The notes beneath the pieces were generated by a model, which made no database searches, was not told where the DNA came from, and saw nothing but the letters and a program-made list of their open reading frames with translations. Below are positions 10,986 to 20,789 of a stretch of 64,000 nucleotides of DNA, piece by piece; position 1 is the stretch's first letter, and the number at the start of each line of letters is the position of its first letter. The stretch is taken from the NCBI GenBank assembly GCA_036435485.1, contig CM071598.1, forward strand, positions 176,214,148 to 176,278,147. Direction: 5' to 3'. The DNA comes from Saposhnikovia divaricata. Taxonomy: Eukaryota > Streptophyta > Magnoliopsida > Apiales > Apiaceae. The translations under genes were made by a program, and so were the position numbers.

Positions 10986-11616
10986 ATTTGGTGTGTAAGT
11001 CTTTGGTTAAGGATCGACTTAATCAATTAATGGAATAAATAAGTTAATAAAATAGATAAGGAAAATCAGTATCTGCTAAGGGCTAGGAAACGTTATGAAA
11101 AGAAAAGTAGGAGTGTTTTGGGAAAACACAAGCTCGTGGAGACGAACAGGAAATATATATTATAGGTAGTATTTTCTTACAATTGTTTTAAAGAATATTA
11201 TTAGAGCTTATTTTCTGGAAAATTTTACAGAGAGGAGCTATAGGAATATTGAGGAATTAATATTTATGTCATGATAGAGATCAGAAGATGGTCAAACCAT
11301 AAGTGAGATACACTACCATTCAGAAAAGGTCAATGTAGTGGCGGATATCTTCGTCAAAAGAGGAAGGAGAGACGAGATAACCTGGAATGACTTGAAATGG
11401 GAGGAGATTTGTGAGGAAAAGACAGTAGAAGGACTGCTATTGATAAACTAAATGGCATGTTGATGAATGACAAGGAAGTTATGTTGGGGTATTTCTGCGC
11501 AAACAAGATAGAGATATTATGAAAGGAAAAGGATAAAGGAAATAGTGTGGAAGTTAGAAGGTGTGAAGGAGAAAGATACTTATGGACATTTCCAACATGA
11601 TTCCGGGACGGAATCC
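10986..11616 (+). pseudogene. Relic of gypsy pol after a large internal deletion
   Basis: No long ORF is present. At about 11302-11361 the plus strand reads SEIHYHSEKVNVVAD in one frame, matching the end of gypsy RNase H (IxYHPGKANVVADALSR in relatives). Just before the polypurine tract, the reading close to MIPGRNPFKGG resembles the usual C-terminal tail of Tekay pol. Protease, RT, most of RNase H and integrase are gone. The element is therefore a deletion derivative of an autonomous parent, not an unrelated assembly. Confidence 0.7.
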
Positions 11617-11633
11617 TTTTAAGGGGGGAAGGA
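11617..11633 (+). promoter_or_regulatory. Polypurine tract of Tekay-type element
   Basis: TTTTAAGGGGGGAAGGA ends immediately before the TG of the 3' LTR. It is the expected plus-strand primer. Confidence 0.9.
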
Positions 11634-14600
11634 TGTAATAACCCTAACTTCAGTAATGCTACAGTGGTCACATGAATAGTAAATTTCGAGGATTTAGAGA
11701 AATGGTATATAGGTACCCTATAATGGAAACATAAAATGAATAAACAGAAACCATATTAGTGTTGTACAATGGAAATAAGTGACTCGAAATGACGTTAGAT
11801 TTCAGAAATTCCTGAAGCATGGATTTTGAGGATTTTGATTTCGAATAAGCTTCTATTGGATATTAAGGAGCATGGAAATATTATAAGAATTATATATTGA
11901 GGGATTAGTGAATTTAGATTTAACCAGGGGATTATTAAGTTAAAAGAATATCAAAGGAAATTGGATTGTTAGATGATTTCAAAACCACTGAGATAATGAA
12001 GTATATTCGAACCGAATCACAATTAGACGAGTATGGAGATTAAGCAACCAAGATTAGTAATATAACAAGGACACATACCACATTTTTACTTACCAAGATT
12101 ACTAACATAATAATTAGAAAAACAAGAAAGGAGATTATGAGGTCATTAGGGTGATGTCACTTTCCATTAACACCATTTTAAGGGTAAATTAGTACTTTTG
12201 CATGGTTTAACCACAAATATCTTTACAAGCTTCTACAAGACACTAGAATTAGCAAGATTAAGCCAAGTTAAGATCAAAACAAAACACAAAAACCTCTCCC
12301 CCAACCTCTTTACTCCATTCGGCCCTTTTGAAGAAAAAAGGAGAAAAGAAAAAAAAATAAAATCCAAAACCCTACTTCTCTTCAAGATTAAACCAAGAGA
12401 AAAATCATGGAGCATCTTGGAGGATAGAACAAGACTAGCACAAAGTTTCATAGCCATCCACCATCATTTAGCAAGGTAATAAAATCATAGAAGTTGAAGA
12501 TGAATAGTGGTGAATAGTGTTTTCAAGTTTTAATCTTTGTTTTAATGGTTCCTTTAGTTAATCCAAGCTAATTCAAGGTTGTTCAAGGTGTGTCCAAGGA
12601 TTACTAAGGATTATTAAGTGTTCTTCAAGCTTCAAAGAGGTATAACAACCCTTGCCCTTTTATATTTATGGTAGATATTGAAGTGGTTGGTAGTTAAGTG
12701 GTGTTAATGTAATGTTTATGATGATTATGTGTTATAAGTGGTTTGTTTTGATGTGAAAATTGTGTTGTGGACTTGTAACCATGGCTGGTGAAGAATACCA
12801 CATGGTGTAGGTGATGATTATGGTGTTTGATAATTGATTTGGAGGAGTTGGATTTATGGAAAGTATGAAATTATAGCCGTTATAATGCCCGATTTTCGTT
12901 AGGATGTAAGTTGCCCTGTTTTGGACCCCCTGCATCCGTATGGTACCCTACTGTCCAGGTTCCTATTTAACTATGAAATGATAGAGCTTAGTTCATAGAT
13001 CGTTTTGATATAAGGTGCGTTAAAATCTGATGAACGGTTTAGGAGAAAAGTCAGTTTTAGTGAAAGCGGTTCAGAAACCGAGAAACTGTAAATGTATCAA
13101 ACTTGAGGTTACAATTACCATACTTTAACATTGTTAAAAGTCACGAAATTTTGGGATATGGTAGTAGTGTGGTCAAAGAACTATTTCCAGTTGACCTTAC
13201 ATTAAAATTCGAAACCCATATTTTCTGAGAATTTTTACAGTTAAGTGTGGTCGTTAAGGGAAATGGTGAAAAAACCCTGAAACTTCGACTTAGGTTATAA
13301 ATGGTTAAGTTCTTGAACCTTTGGGGTAATAAGAATACGTTAAACATATATTAAAGTTTCAAAAGGTAATGTTATACAAGAGTGTAGTGAGTAAGAGATG
13401 TGGTTCTAACGATGGTCCTTTTGTGTTTATAGAAACTCCGGAAGAGGGACGAGCCATACCGTCAGGATATCGAAACCCAGGCAAGATTTCTTCTATCCCT
13501 ATTTGTAAAACTACTTATCTTCACAAAGAAACTTGATTTTGTGAAATATATATGTGATGCTATTATTAATATATTGTGAAGAAATTGTCTTCCTTGAGTA
13601 TTAATATTGAAAAGAAAGATATCTGAAGATGTATATGAATATGGATATGAGTATAAGATGTATATGAATATGAATGAGAGTATGAGATGGATATGTATAA
13701 AGATGATTATGCATGAATTGAACATGCCTTATGATTAAGAGAATAAGAGAGAATGGTATCAGTTGTTATCGAGGGTTATATGGTTATAATATTATATTAA
13801 AAATGTTCTTATTGAGTATCAGTGGTTTAATAAACATTATTTGATTTCTGAATTTGAAAGAGAGGTCTGAATCATAAGCAAAGCCTTATGATATGTATAT
13901 ATTTTATAGAAGTAATGTGTGAGAATGGAAATGATATGAGAGAATGATATGTGAAAATGAAAGTGAGAAAATGGAAATGTGGAATGATATTTTTAAAAAG
14001 AGAATAATGATGTGATAAAGAGGGGGATTGCAACAGACTTGCGTAAGTGGCTGTGTCAGGGCTGTGTGCGACACAGTCCAGCATTTATTATTTTTATTAC
14101 GGCACGAAGATGCCAAGGGAGGATGTTAGCAGGTGGCCTTCCTCCGGGGATGATTTTCATTCCTTCTACCGGTAGTAAAAAGAGAGCAGATACGATTAGG
14201 CGACTGATCATCGTCCTAACGTATCAGGCGACAGCAGATATCCCTAAAGTTTTGAAAAGAAAGTGTAGACAATGGTTTTCAGATTTCTATACTGAAAACA
14301 GAATAATGATATGAGATGATGGAATGATAGTTACAGATGAAGAAAAACTGATATTATATTATTTCAGATTTCTATACTGACACAGAATAATGATATGAGA
14401 TGATGGTATTATGGATACAGATGAAGAAAAACTGATATTATATTAATATAGATTACTTTCTTATAATAGTGAGTGGATGATGTATTATTAAATAAGAGCT
14501 TTACTCTTCCTTAAGGATTTTAATTGTTTCCTGCTATTACATATGCATAGACATATATGTATACTTGTTCACATTTTAAATTTTAGTTACAGTATGATCT

Positions 14601-15067
14601 TGCTGAGCTATTATAGCTCACTCTTGCTACTTATGTATATAGCAGCTAGGTCCCATGCCGATACTACGTACCACACCCCGCAAGAGGGTAAGGGAAAGGC
14701 GACCTTTTGAGCGAGTGCTGGCGACCATCCCCGAGGTAGTGACAAGCGGAGGGACTTAGTATACTTATGTAAATTAAGTGTGTAAATTGTAATAACTTTA
14801 GTTGTTGAAGTGCTTCCTGTAGAAGCTTTGTTCAACAATGTACTTAGTAAATTCTGGGCTTGTAATAACTGTTAACTTTAAAACTTTTAAATATTGTGGT
14901 TGTTGTTCTATGAGCATATGACTGGTGTGTGTGTGTGTGTATTAGAGTGGGGTCAACTGTTTATTTATTTATTTATAAAAAAAAAAAAGATTACAGAGAT
15001 ATTGATATTGATCGGAAATTGGACCTTGACGGCCCGGATCCTTGACCCCGGATCCCGGGGCGTCACA
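11634..15067 (+). repeat. 3' LTR of nested Tekay-type element
   Basis: This is the second 3,434 bp LTR, colinear with 4650-8083, and apparently differs by a single base (A at 14978). It ends GTCACA at 15067 and is followed by the TAGGT duplication. Confidence 0.95.
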
Positions 15068-15072
15068 TAGGT
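15068..15072. repeat. Target site duplication TAGGT, right copy
   Basis: TAGGT directly follows the 3' LTR and matches 4645-4649. It is also part of the split Sirevirus gag codons. Confidence 0.95.
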
Positions 15073-16820
15073 GTTTCCTTTTTAAGGTCACTGGAACTAG
15101 GGTCAATAGGTCTCTTTCCTTCTTTCTTAGGAAGGTCAGAATAATCAAGTCCTATACCTACTCCAGTTATCTTCTTAAATGTGTCATTATCTACATACAC
15201 TTTACTAGCAGCTAGTTTGTAAGCTTCGCATTTAGTTTCTAACTCAGCTAGTTTGTTCCTAAGACATGCTTCTACTTCTTCCTTAAGGACGAGCTTGTGT
15301 TCCAGAGATTTAATAAAGTCGCTTAGGGAAGTATCTACAGTGCAAGCAGCCTCTAACTCTTCCACTTTTGCCTCAAGCATTCTGCTTTTGGCAACAAGTG
15401 TTTTCTGTTCCTTTTGAGAAGAGTCTAGGCTTTTGCACAACATATAGATCTCTTCACTAAGAGCCCCGTTCTGTTCCTTATAATCATCAATGGACATTTC
15501 TACTTTAAGGGTTAGAACTGGTACCTCTGGTTCCTCTGATGTCTCAGCCATGAGGGCAAAGTTTGCTACATGAGTAACATCTTCCTCATCTGAATCATCC
15601 CAAGCTCTTCCTTCTGTCACCAATAAAGCTCGTTTTCCATGTCTTTCCTTCACCAGCGATTCATACTTGCTTTTGAGGGCTTCATATGTCTCTTTTGGAT
15701 AAGTCTGTTTAGGCTTTTTGCAGTCTGAGGCAAAATGTCCAGCTTCACCACAATTATAGCATTTGAACTTCATTTTGAAATCCAAAGGAGATTTGTAGCT
15801 GGTATTCTTGCCTTTACCTTGGTAGCATGACGAACTACCACCACCCTTAGCAGCCCGATAGAAAGATGAAGAATTTCTCTGTGGTCGGTTGCTCTTTCTG
15901 AATCTCATGTTGCTGAACTTCCTTGCCATGTATGCCACGACACTATCGTCCATGTTGTCCAGCTCTTCTTGGGTGTAGTAGTCATCATCACTGTTAGATG
16001 TGCACTCGTCATCATTATCAACTTGATGTGGTGCAAGTGATGATTTAGTCTTTGCTGCAACCATTGCCTTCTTAGACTCTTCCTCATCAGCAACTAATCC
16101 TGATGCAGTTTCTTTTCCTTTTGAATCATTGTCCCATGCTTGATCTTGAAGTGTTTCCAGCTCATAGGTCTTTAATATTTCATAATACTCTTCCAGAGAA
16201 GTTGTATGCAAATCTCTGGTTTCTCTTATTGCGTAGACCCTATGTTCAATGCTCTTTGGCTGGTTCCTCAGATATCTCGTATTAGTCTCAACCATGGGGA
16301 GAGTTACACCTCTCAGATTCAAATCCAATACCAACTGACTGAATCGTAGATAGACGTCTGTTATGCCTTCTCCTTTTCGTATTCTGAAGGTGTCATACTC
16401 CATCTTGAGTATGAGTGTCTTGTTACTTCTAACCTCTGCAGATCCTTCCATGACAACTTCTATCTTGTCCCAAATCTTCTTTGCTGTAGTCAGACCTTTG
16501 ACTATGTTGAACATTTCATGATCAAGAGATTCCATCAAGGTTTGTCGTACGGCAGTATCACAAGCTATTTGTTCCTTGTCAGCATCCGAAAAGTCCGCTG
16601 CCTTTTTGGGCTCAGACCGAGGTGCTATAACTACCCCTCCTTCCGTATGCGCAGGAATAACCACCATTGGAACAAATTTACCCTTGTCAAGGACTTCCAG
16701 ATATTCAGGGTTAACAGTCTCTAAATAGAGTCTCATTCTGAAAACCCATTCTTCATAGTGATCTCGGTTGAACATTGGGATCATGAATGCATTTTTAGGA
16801 GCCATTTCAATTCTGGTCAC
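15068..16820 (-). pseudogene. Sirevirus gag, N-terminal part, cut by the nested insertion
   Basis: The minus-strand frame begins MTRIEMAPKNAF; the second Met (MAPKN) is the likelier start. The N-terminal third has the copia gag fold signature (DHYEEWVFRMRLYLE, then AKKIWDKIE and VYLRFSQLVLDL). An acidic linker follows. A CCHC zinc knuckle CYNCGEAGHFASDC is near residue 353. A long Glu/Lys-rich segment (about 430-560) likely forms a coiled coil, typical of Sirevirus gag. The frame runs without a break into the inserted LTR, where a chance stop ends it at 15063. Phase is conserved with 3929-4649 on the far side, so gag was uninterrupted before the insertion. Confidence 0.85.
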
Positions 16821-17495
16821 TAAAAGTTTCTAAGTACCCAAGACTAGGCTATGTAGAATATATATATGTAGAATTTTTTGCCTAAGTCGAAATTTCACTA
16901 AGTAGAAATTTTGCTCAAGTCGAACTTCACCAAGTAGAAGTTGTCCAAGTCGAAATTCTATGTAGAAAATCTCAAGTAGAAATTCTATGTAGAACTTTTG
17001 TCCTTAGAATAACTTTTCTGCAGATCACTTTAATATTGAATAAACAATATTATCTCTTTAACACCTTTTTGACTTTTGATGCTTTACTCACCTAACCCAC
17101 CTAACCCACGTGCTAGGTACTGAGTATGTTTTGATGTACTTTCGGCCGTGAATAATGCAAATCAAAAATCCAAAAACACCTTTTTATTCTTTTACTATTT
17201 ATCTGTTTGAAAAGGAGATCAAAAAGTTGTTGGGTCGTCTTCTTTGATAAGAACAAATGATGAACACTCAAGAACACCAAATATCAAAGTACCCAGATTA
17301 ATTCACAAAAATTAATTAAAATACACCCAAGCTAAATAATCACACCTGGAGTATTTAAATAATTTTTCGGATGAGTTTTCACCACAAACGAATTAAAGCT
17401 CACTTTTCGAGAAAATGAAAAGTAGATCTAGAAAATGAAAACTCACGATTCTTCTACTAAACACAAGGATCTATGTTTTGTATGTTAAATATATA
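16821..17495 (-). other. 5' leader of the minus-strand Sirevirus
   Basis: This is non-coding sequence between primer site and gag. At about 16868-17000 the + strand shows an array of AAGTCGAAATT, AAGTAGAAATT and close variants every 12-25 bases. The same AAGTAGAA motif recurs in the LTR at 17925-18020. The rest is AT-rich with no recognised feature. Confidence 0.6.
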
Positions 17496-17507
17496 GCTTT
17501 GATACCA
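17496..17507 (-). promoter_or_regulatory. Primer binding site of the minus-strand Sirevirus
   Basis: On the minus strand this reads TGGTATCAAAGC, two bases from the LTR edge at 17510. It is a tRNA-Met type primer site with one A in place of the commoner G (TGGTATCAGAGC). Confidence 0.85.
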
Positions 17508-17509
17508 AT

Positions 17510-18542
17510 TGTTAGGTCCAAATGTGTTGTAGAGGGGGGTGAATACAACTTTTCAAATGTGAGAAGCAATAAATACGATGCAATAAACGAACACACAGAT
17601 TCAAGGAATATATGTCTTATATATAACTTGAAGTGGTTGCTACAACATTCATTACAAAGTATAACAGAAGTTCAGAGAGAAGTGAATGATACTAAGCTCT
17701 GTGAATGCACTCTCTCTCTTTTTCTTGTGTTTCTCTCAACTATTGCTCTCTAACTAAAACATTACACAAGTACTTCTATTTATACTACATGTAATCTATG
17801 TCCTGTAGTCTTCAAAGACTAAGATATACGTGGCCCAATGATGTCCACATAAATCTTGCCTTATCTTGAAAGCTTGGAAATCTGCCAATCAGAAGATGCC
17901 ATGTGTCATGTTGAAGCTGCACTCTAAGTAGAACTTCTACTTGAGAATTTCTACTTAGCCATCTCGAATTTCTAAGTAGAACTTCTACTTAAAAATATTC
18001 TACTTGGTCATCTAGAATATTTAGTACTTAGAAAATATTCTGGTCTTCAACTTGAAACTTCAATGCACATCTTGAACTTGTGATATCTTCATGTCTTCTT
18101 TATTCTTCACCAAGCTCTTGAACATGGATCTTTATTACTGACATAAACTTGCTATCAATGTCCTGACACTTGATGCACTGGTCTGGTTCATAAGTGACTA
18201 GTCTTGATAGTGTTTTTGCTTCTTGAATAAATTACCATATCCAATTTGTAATGTGGCCTTCCAATATTTGCTTTCCTTCTTGTTCACTTGAAATCAATTG
18301 GTCTTATTGATACTGATAGTTATGATCTTGATTCTTGGCTTTTCAAATCACTGAGGCATGAACAACTTTGACTTGAACTTCTCTCAATGATTTCTTCTTG
18401 GCTCGATCATAGTTAACATGTTGAATTGTATCAATTACCTTGTCTTCATTTAGTGTTGATTTCTTTGTGACTTCTTGTTCTTGATTGTCTTCTGGTTAAG
18501 TATCTTTTCCTTTAGTTGAGTTACATTAGTTATAGTGTTACA
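17510..18542 (-). repeat. 5' LTR of the minus-strand Sirevirus
   Basis: On the + strand it opens TGTTAGGTCC next to the primer site. The pyrimidine run of Sirevirus LTR ends appears as GTAGAGGGGGGTGAATAC. The distal edge is placed at the CA in AGTGTTACA, giving TG...CA and about 1.03 kb. Alternatives a few bases further on (18550 or 18552) cannot be excluded because the partner LTR is outside the window. It contains AAGTAGAACTTCTACTT-type palindromic motifs at 17925-18020. Confidence 0.65.
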
Positions 18543-19301
18543 AGTTTACACACTCTGCCTTTCATGCTGAACAACTTATAAGTTACTTATTTTGGAAAAA
18601 ATTTCGTATTTACACACTTTTTTTAAGAGAAAAATGTGTATAGGGAGTTTAATATTCGTTATCTTGCAAAAATAAGTTACTTATTTCAGAAAAAAGTACA
18701 TATTTCCTAACTTTTTTCCAGAATAAGTAACTTATTTCTGAAAAATAAGATTTCCCAAACGTGCTCCTAATTTCACCACAAATCACCGAATTTCAACATA
18801 AATCACCAATTTTTTATAAAAGAAAATCACCAAAAAACGTCGATTCTGTCATAACTGCTATTACCATTGCTACCATCTCCGCCATAACCTTCTTCCACAC
18901 ACCTATACCACCACCATAACCACCTCCTTTACGAAAATCACGAGATCTGCGATATTATGAATCTGAAGCAAGTAATACATGATATGTGTTTCTCTTTAGG
19001 ATTTATCGAACATAAATAAAATTGTGGAGCAAGGATGAGAATGACACATATCGACTACAATTGAAAATGGAACAGATCTATAATTGTGAATCGATGGTAA
19101 TGATATCTTAGTAGCGATGTTTTTCTGGTGACGGTATTAGTCCGGTGATCGTGATGTTGAATCGAAGGTGTGTAGACGAAGGTGTACGCGGAAGTAAGAT
19201 GGAAATGAGGTAGATGATACACAGGATAGAGAATCAAACTTAGGTTTATATTTGTATGGTCAGGATTAGATCTAGATATAAAAACGTAGGGGATGATATT
19301 G
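18543..19301. other. Remnants: hAT-like MITE fragment and CAAATCACC-repeat DNA
   Basis: No gene is visible. At about 18575-18770 AT-rich inverted segments (AATAAGTTACTTATTT and its repeats) end in TTTCCCAAACGTGCTCC, which resembles a MITE terminus. From about 18775 the motif CAAATCACC or TAAATCACC repeats several times. The reverse complement of that motif (GGTGATTTG) is repeated at 33660-34420, so the two stretches are probably parts of related elements in opposite orientation. Confidence 0.45.
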
Positions 19302-19405
19302 AATCTCAGTTCTCATTTTAAAATGGGGTCTTATTTGAGCACTTGCCTATATATATATAGGCAGATGCTCAAATGAGACCCCCTCTTATAATGAGAACTG
19401 AGATT
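19302..19405. repeat. Head-to-head inverted repeat with arms of about 50 bp
   Basis: The left arm carries AATCTCAGTTCTCATTTTA and TTATTTGAGCA. The right arm carries TGCTCAAATGAGACC and ATGAGAACTGAGATT. They meet at CCTATATATATATAGG. A third copy of the arm lies at 34797-34840. The arrangement looks like two element termini placed end to end. Confidence 0.75.
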
Positions 19406-19454
19406 TAATATGAACCACTCAATTTTTATAACAACTTTTAATCTAGACCACATA

Positions 19455-19459
19455 CTTCA
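19455..19459. repeat. Target site duplication CTTCA, left copy
   Basis: CTTCA precedes the TG of the plus-strand Sirevirus LTR and recurs at 33156-33160 after the CA of its second LTR. Confidence 0.93.
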
Positions 19460-20746
19460 TGTTAGTCACAGAGGCATGCCTGAATACATCTAATAACAAG
19501 CCTAAGTATGTGTAATGCTATGCATTACCTACATGACCTCTTAACTGAGGGAACCTCTAGTTGTAGAGTTTCTATTTGTTATGTACTTGTTATAGGCATC
19601 AAATTCTAGTTGTGTAACTGTACTTATAAAGTCAAGAATAATGCTTGAAAGAAGTTCCAAGGTTCATGCCTCAAGCAAGGAGATAAAGACTGCCAAATAA
19701 TCACAGTTGGGATTTGAAGAAATGAAGAATTTTCCTAAGTACCAATTCGAGAAGTACATTTGTCTATTCGAGAAGTCTAGCATTCGAGAAGTCAGAGATT
19801 CGATATTTCAGAAGACACTATTCGATATCTCTAAATACACTGTTCGATATCTTATTCGATATCTCAGAGATTCGATATGTCTGTTACTCTATTCGAGAAC
19901 TCATGGAGTCAACAAGTCAAAGCATCATTCGAGTTCTCTAAGAGTCAACAAGTCAATGCTCTATTCGATATCTCAAGGACTAAAGAAGCTATTTGACATC
20001 TCAGGGATTCGATATGTCAAAATGCTCTATTCGATATCTCAAGGAGTCCCAGAGAAAAGAGCTATTCGAGAAGTGATTCGATATGTCAATATAACTCTAT
20101 TCGAGAACTCAGAGTTATCGATTAAGTCAACTCGAGTTCTCGAATCAATCACTTAGCCACTTCTCGAATACATTCTTGGAGACAAAATACTGAAGAATTG
20201 TACAAGTCAGAAGCCTGCAACAAGCCAAGACGCTTTATTTGACTATGTACTATAAAGCACATTGGAAAGCCTACAAAGAAGCTTGGAGAGATAAGACAAA
20301 GGGACAAGGAGCTAAAGAAGTGGATCTGAACAGGCTTTGCAAAGTCAAATCTGTAGCCGTTTGGACTCTTACTCAAATGAGATAGACATACTAGAAAGTA
20401 GTTTGTTTTACCTACCTTATTTGTAGTAAGTAGGTGTATCCATGTCTATAAGAATACAGCCTCACTTCCTTAGCAGATAAGTTTTCAGAAATAAGATTAG
20501 AAGAAATATCTCTCTGAGAAAAGCGAAGCTGAGAATACTATCATTTGTATTCACAGATTGTAGCAAAATCTTTATCTAATAAAATATTAGATTAAAGTGA
20601 TATTGTGTTGTGTTTGTCTTTGTTATCTGCACTTACATATCTCACATACTCAACACATATCTTGTTGCAAAGATTCAAGAACAAAGAAATGTTCAAGAAT
20701 CCATTCACCCCCCTCTGTATTCTTTTACTGTATTCAATACTCAATA
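19460..20746 (+). repeat. 5' LTR of the plus-strand Sirevirus
   Basis: It begins TGTTAGTCACAGAGG and ends ACTCAATA, where the other copy has ACTCAACA. About 16 TTCGA-centred motifs (TTCGATATCTC, TTCGAGAACTC, TTCGAGAAGT) fill 19745-20170. A TATA-like CTATAAGAA is at 20446-20454 and AATAAAA at 20578-20584, consistent with promoter and polyadenylation signals in that order. The ORF at 19707-20156 is produced by the motif array and is not taken as a gene. Confidence 0.93.
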
Positions 20747-20748
20747 AG

Positions 20749-20760
20749 TGGTATCAGAGC
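20749..20760 (+). promoter_or_regulatory. Primer binding site of the plus-strand Sirevirus
   Basis: TGGTATCAGAGC lies two bases after the LTR and complements initiator tRNA-Met. Confidence 0.92.
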
Positions 20761-20789
20761 AGGCTGTTTAATCTAAACAGAAAACGATC

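Larger units (their letters stand above)
4650..15067 (+). mobile_element. Non-autonomous Tekay-type (Ty3/gypsy) gag-only retrotransposon, complete
   Basis: The element is bounded by two 3,434 bp LTRs (TG...CA) and a perfect TAGGT duplication. Inside are a tRNA-Met type primer site (8086), an extra 285-codon ORF, gag with zinc knuckles, a short pol relic and a polypurine tract before the 3' LTR. The long LTRs, the LTR start TGTAATA, the gag N-terminus MPPRR, and a pol tail merging into the polypurine tract point to the chromovirus Tekay/Del group. The internal region is only 3.55 kb because most of protease-RT-integrase is missing, so movement would need proteins in trans. The architecture matches TR-GAG/LARD elements. 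The near-identical LTRs indicate very recent insertion. Confidence 0.9.
1..18542 (-). mobile_element. Sirevirus-like Ty1/copia element, left end outside window
   Basis: On the minus strand the order is 5' LTR (about 17510-18542), tRNA-Met type primer site, leader, gag, protease, integrase, reverse transcriptase and RNase H, ending at 597. That order (integrase before RT) defines Ty1/copia. The gag C-terminus with a WVPK motif just before the gag/pol boundary, the separate gag and pol frames, and the long non-coding region after pol fit the Sirevirus (Maximus/SIRE) lineage. A complete gypsy-derived element at 4650-15067 interrupts gag. The 3' LTR and any third ORF lie beyond the left edge, so the target duplication cannot be checked. 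The outer LTR edge near 18542 is the weakest boundary. Confidence 0.85.

Noticed and set aside
19707..20156. 149-codon ORF in the Sirevirus LTR (copy at 32115-32564)
   Set aside because: Its sequence is a translation of the TTCGA motif array, giving repeated Arg-Tyr/Ser-Ile patterns. No gene signature.
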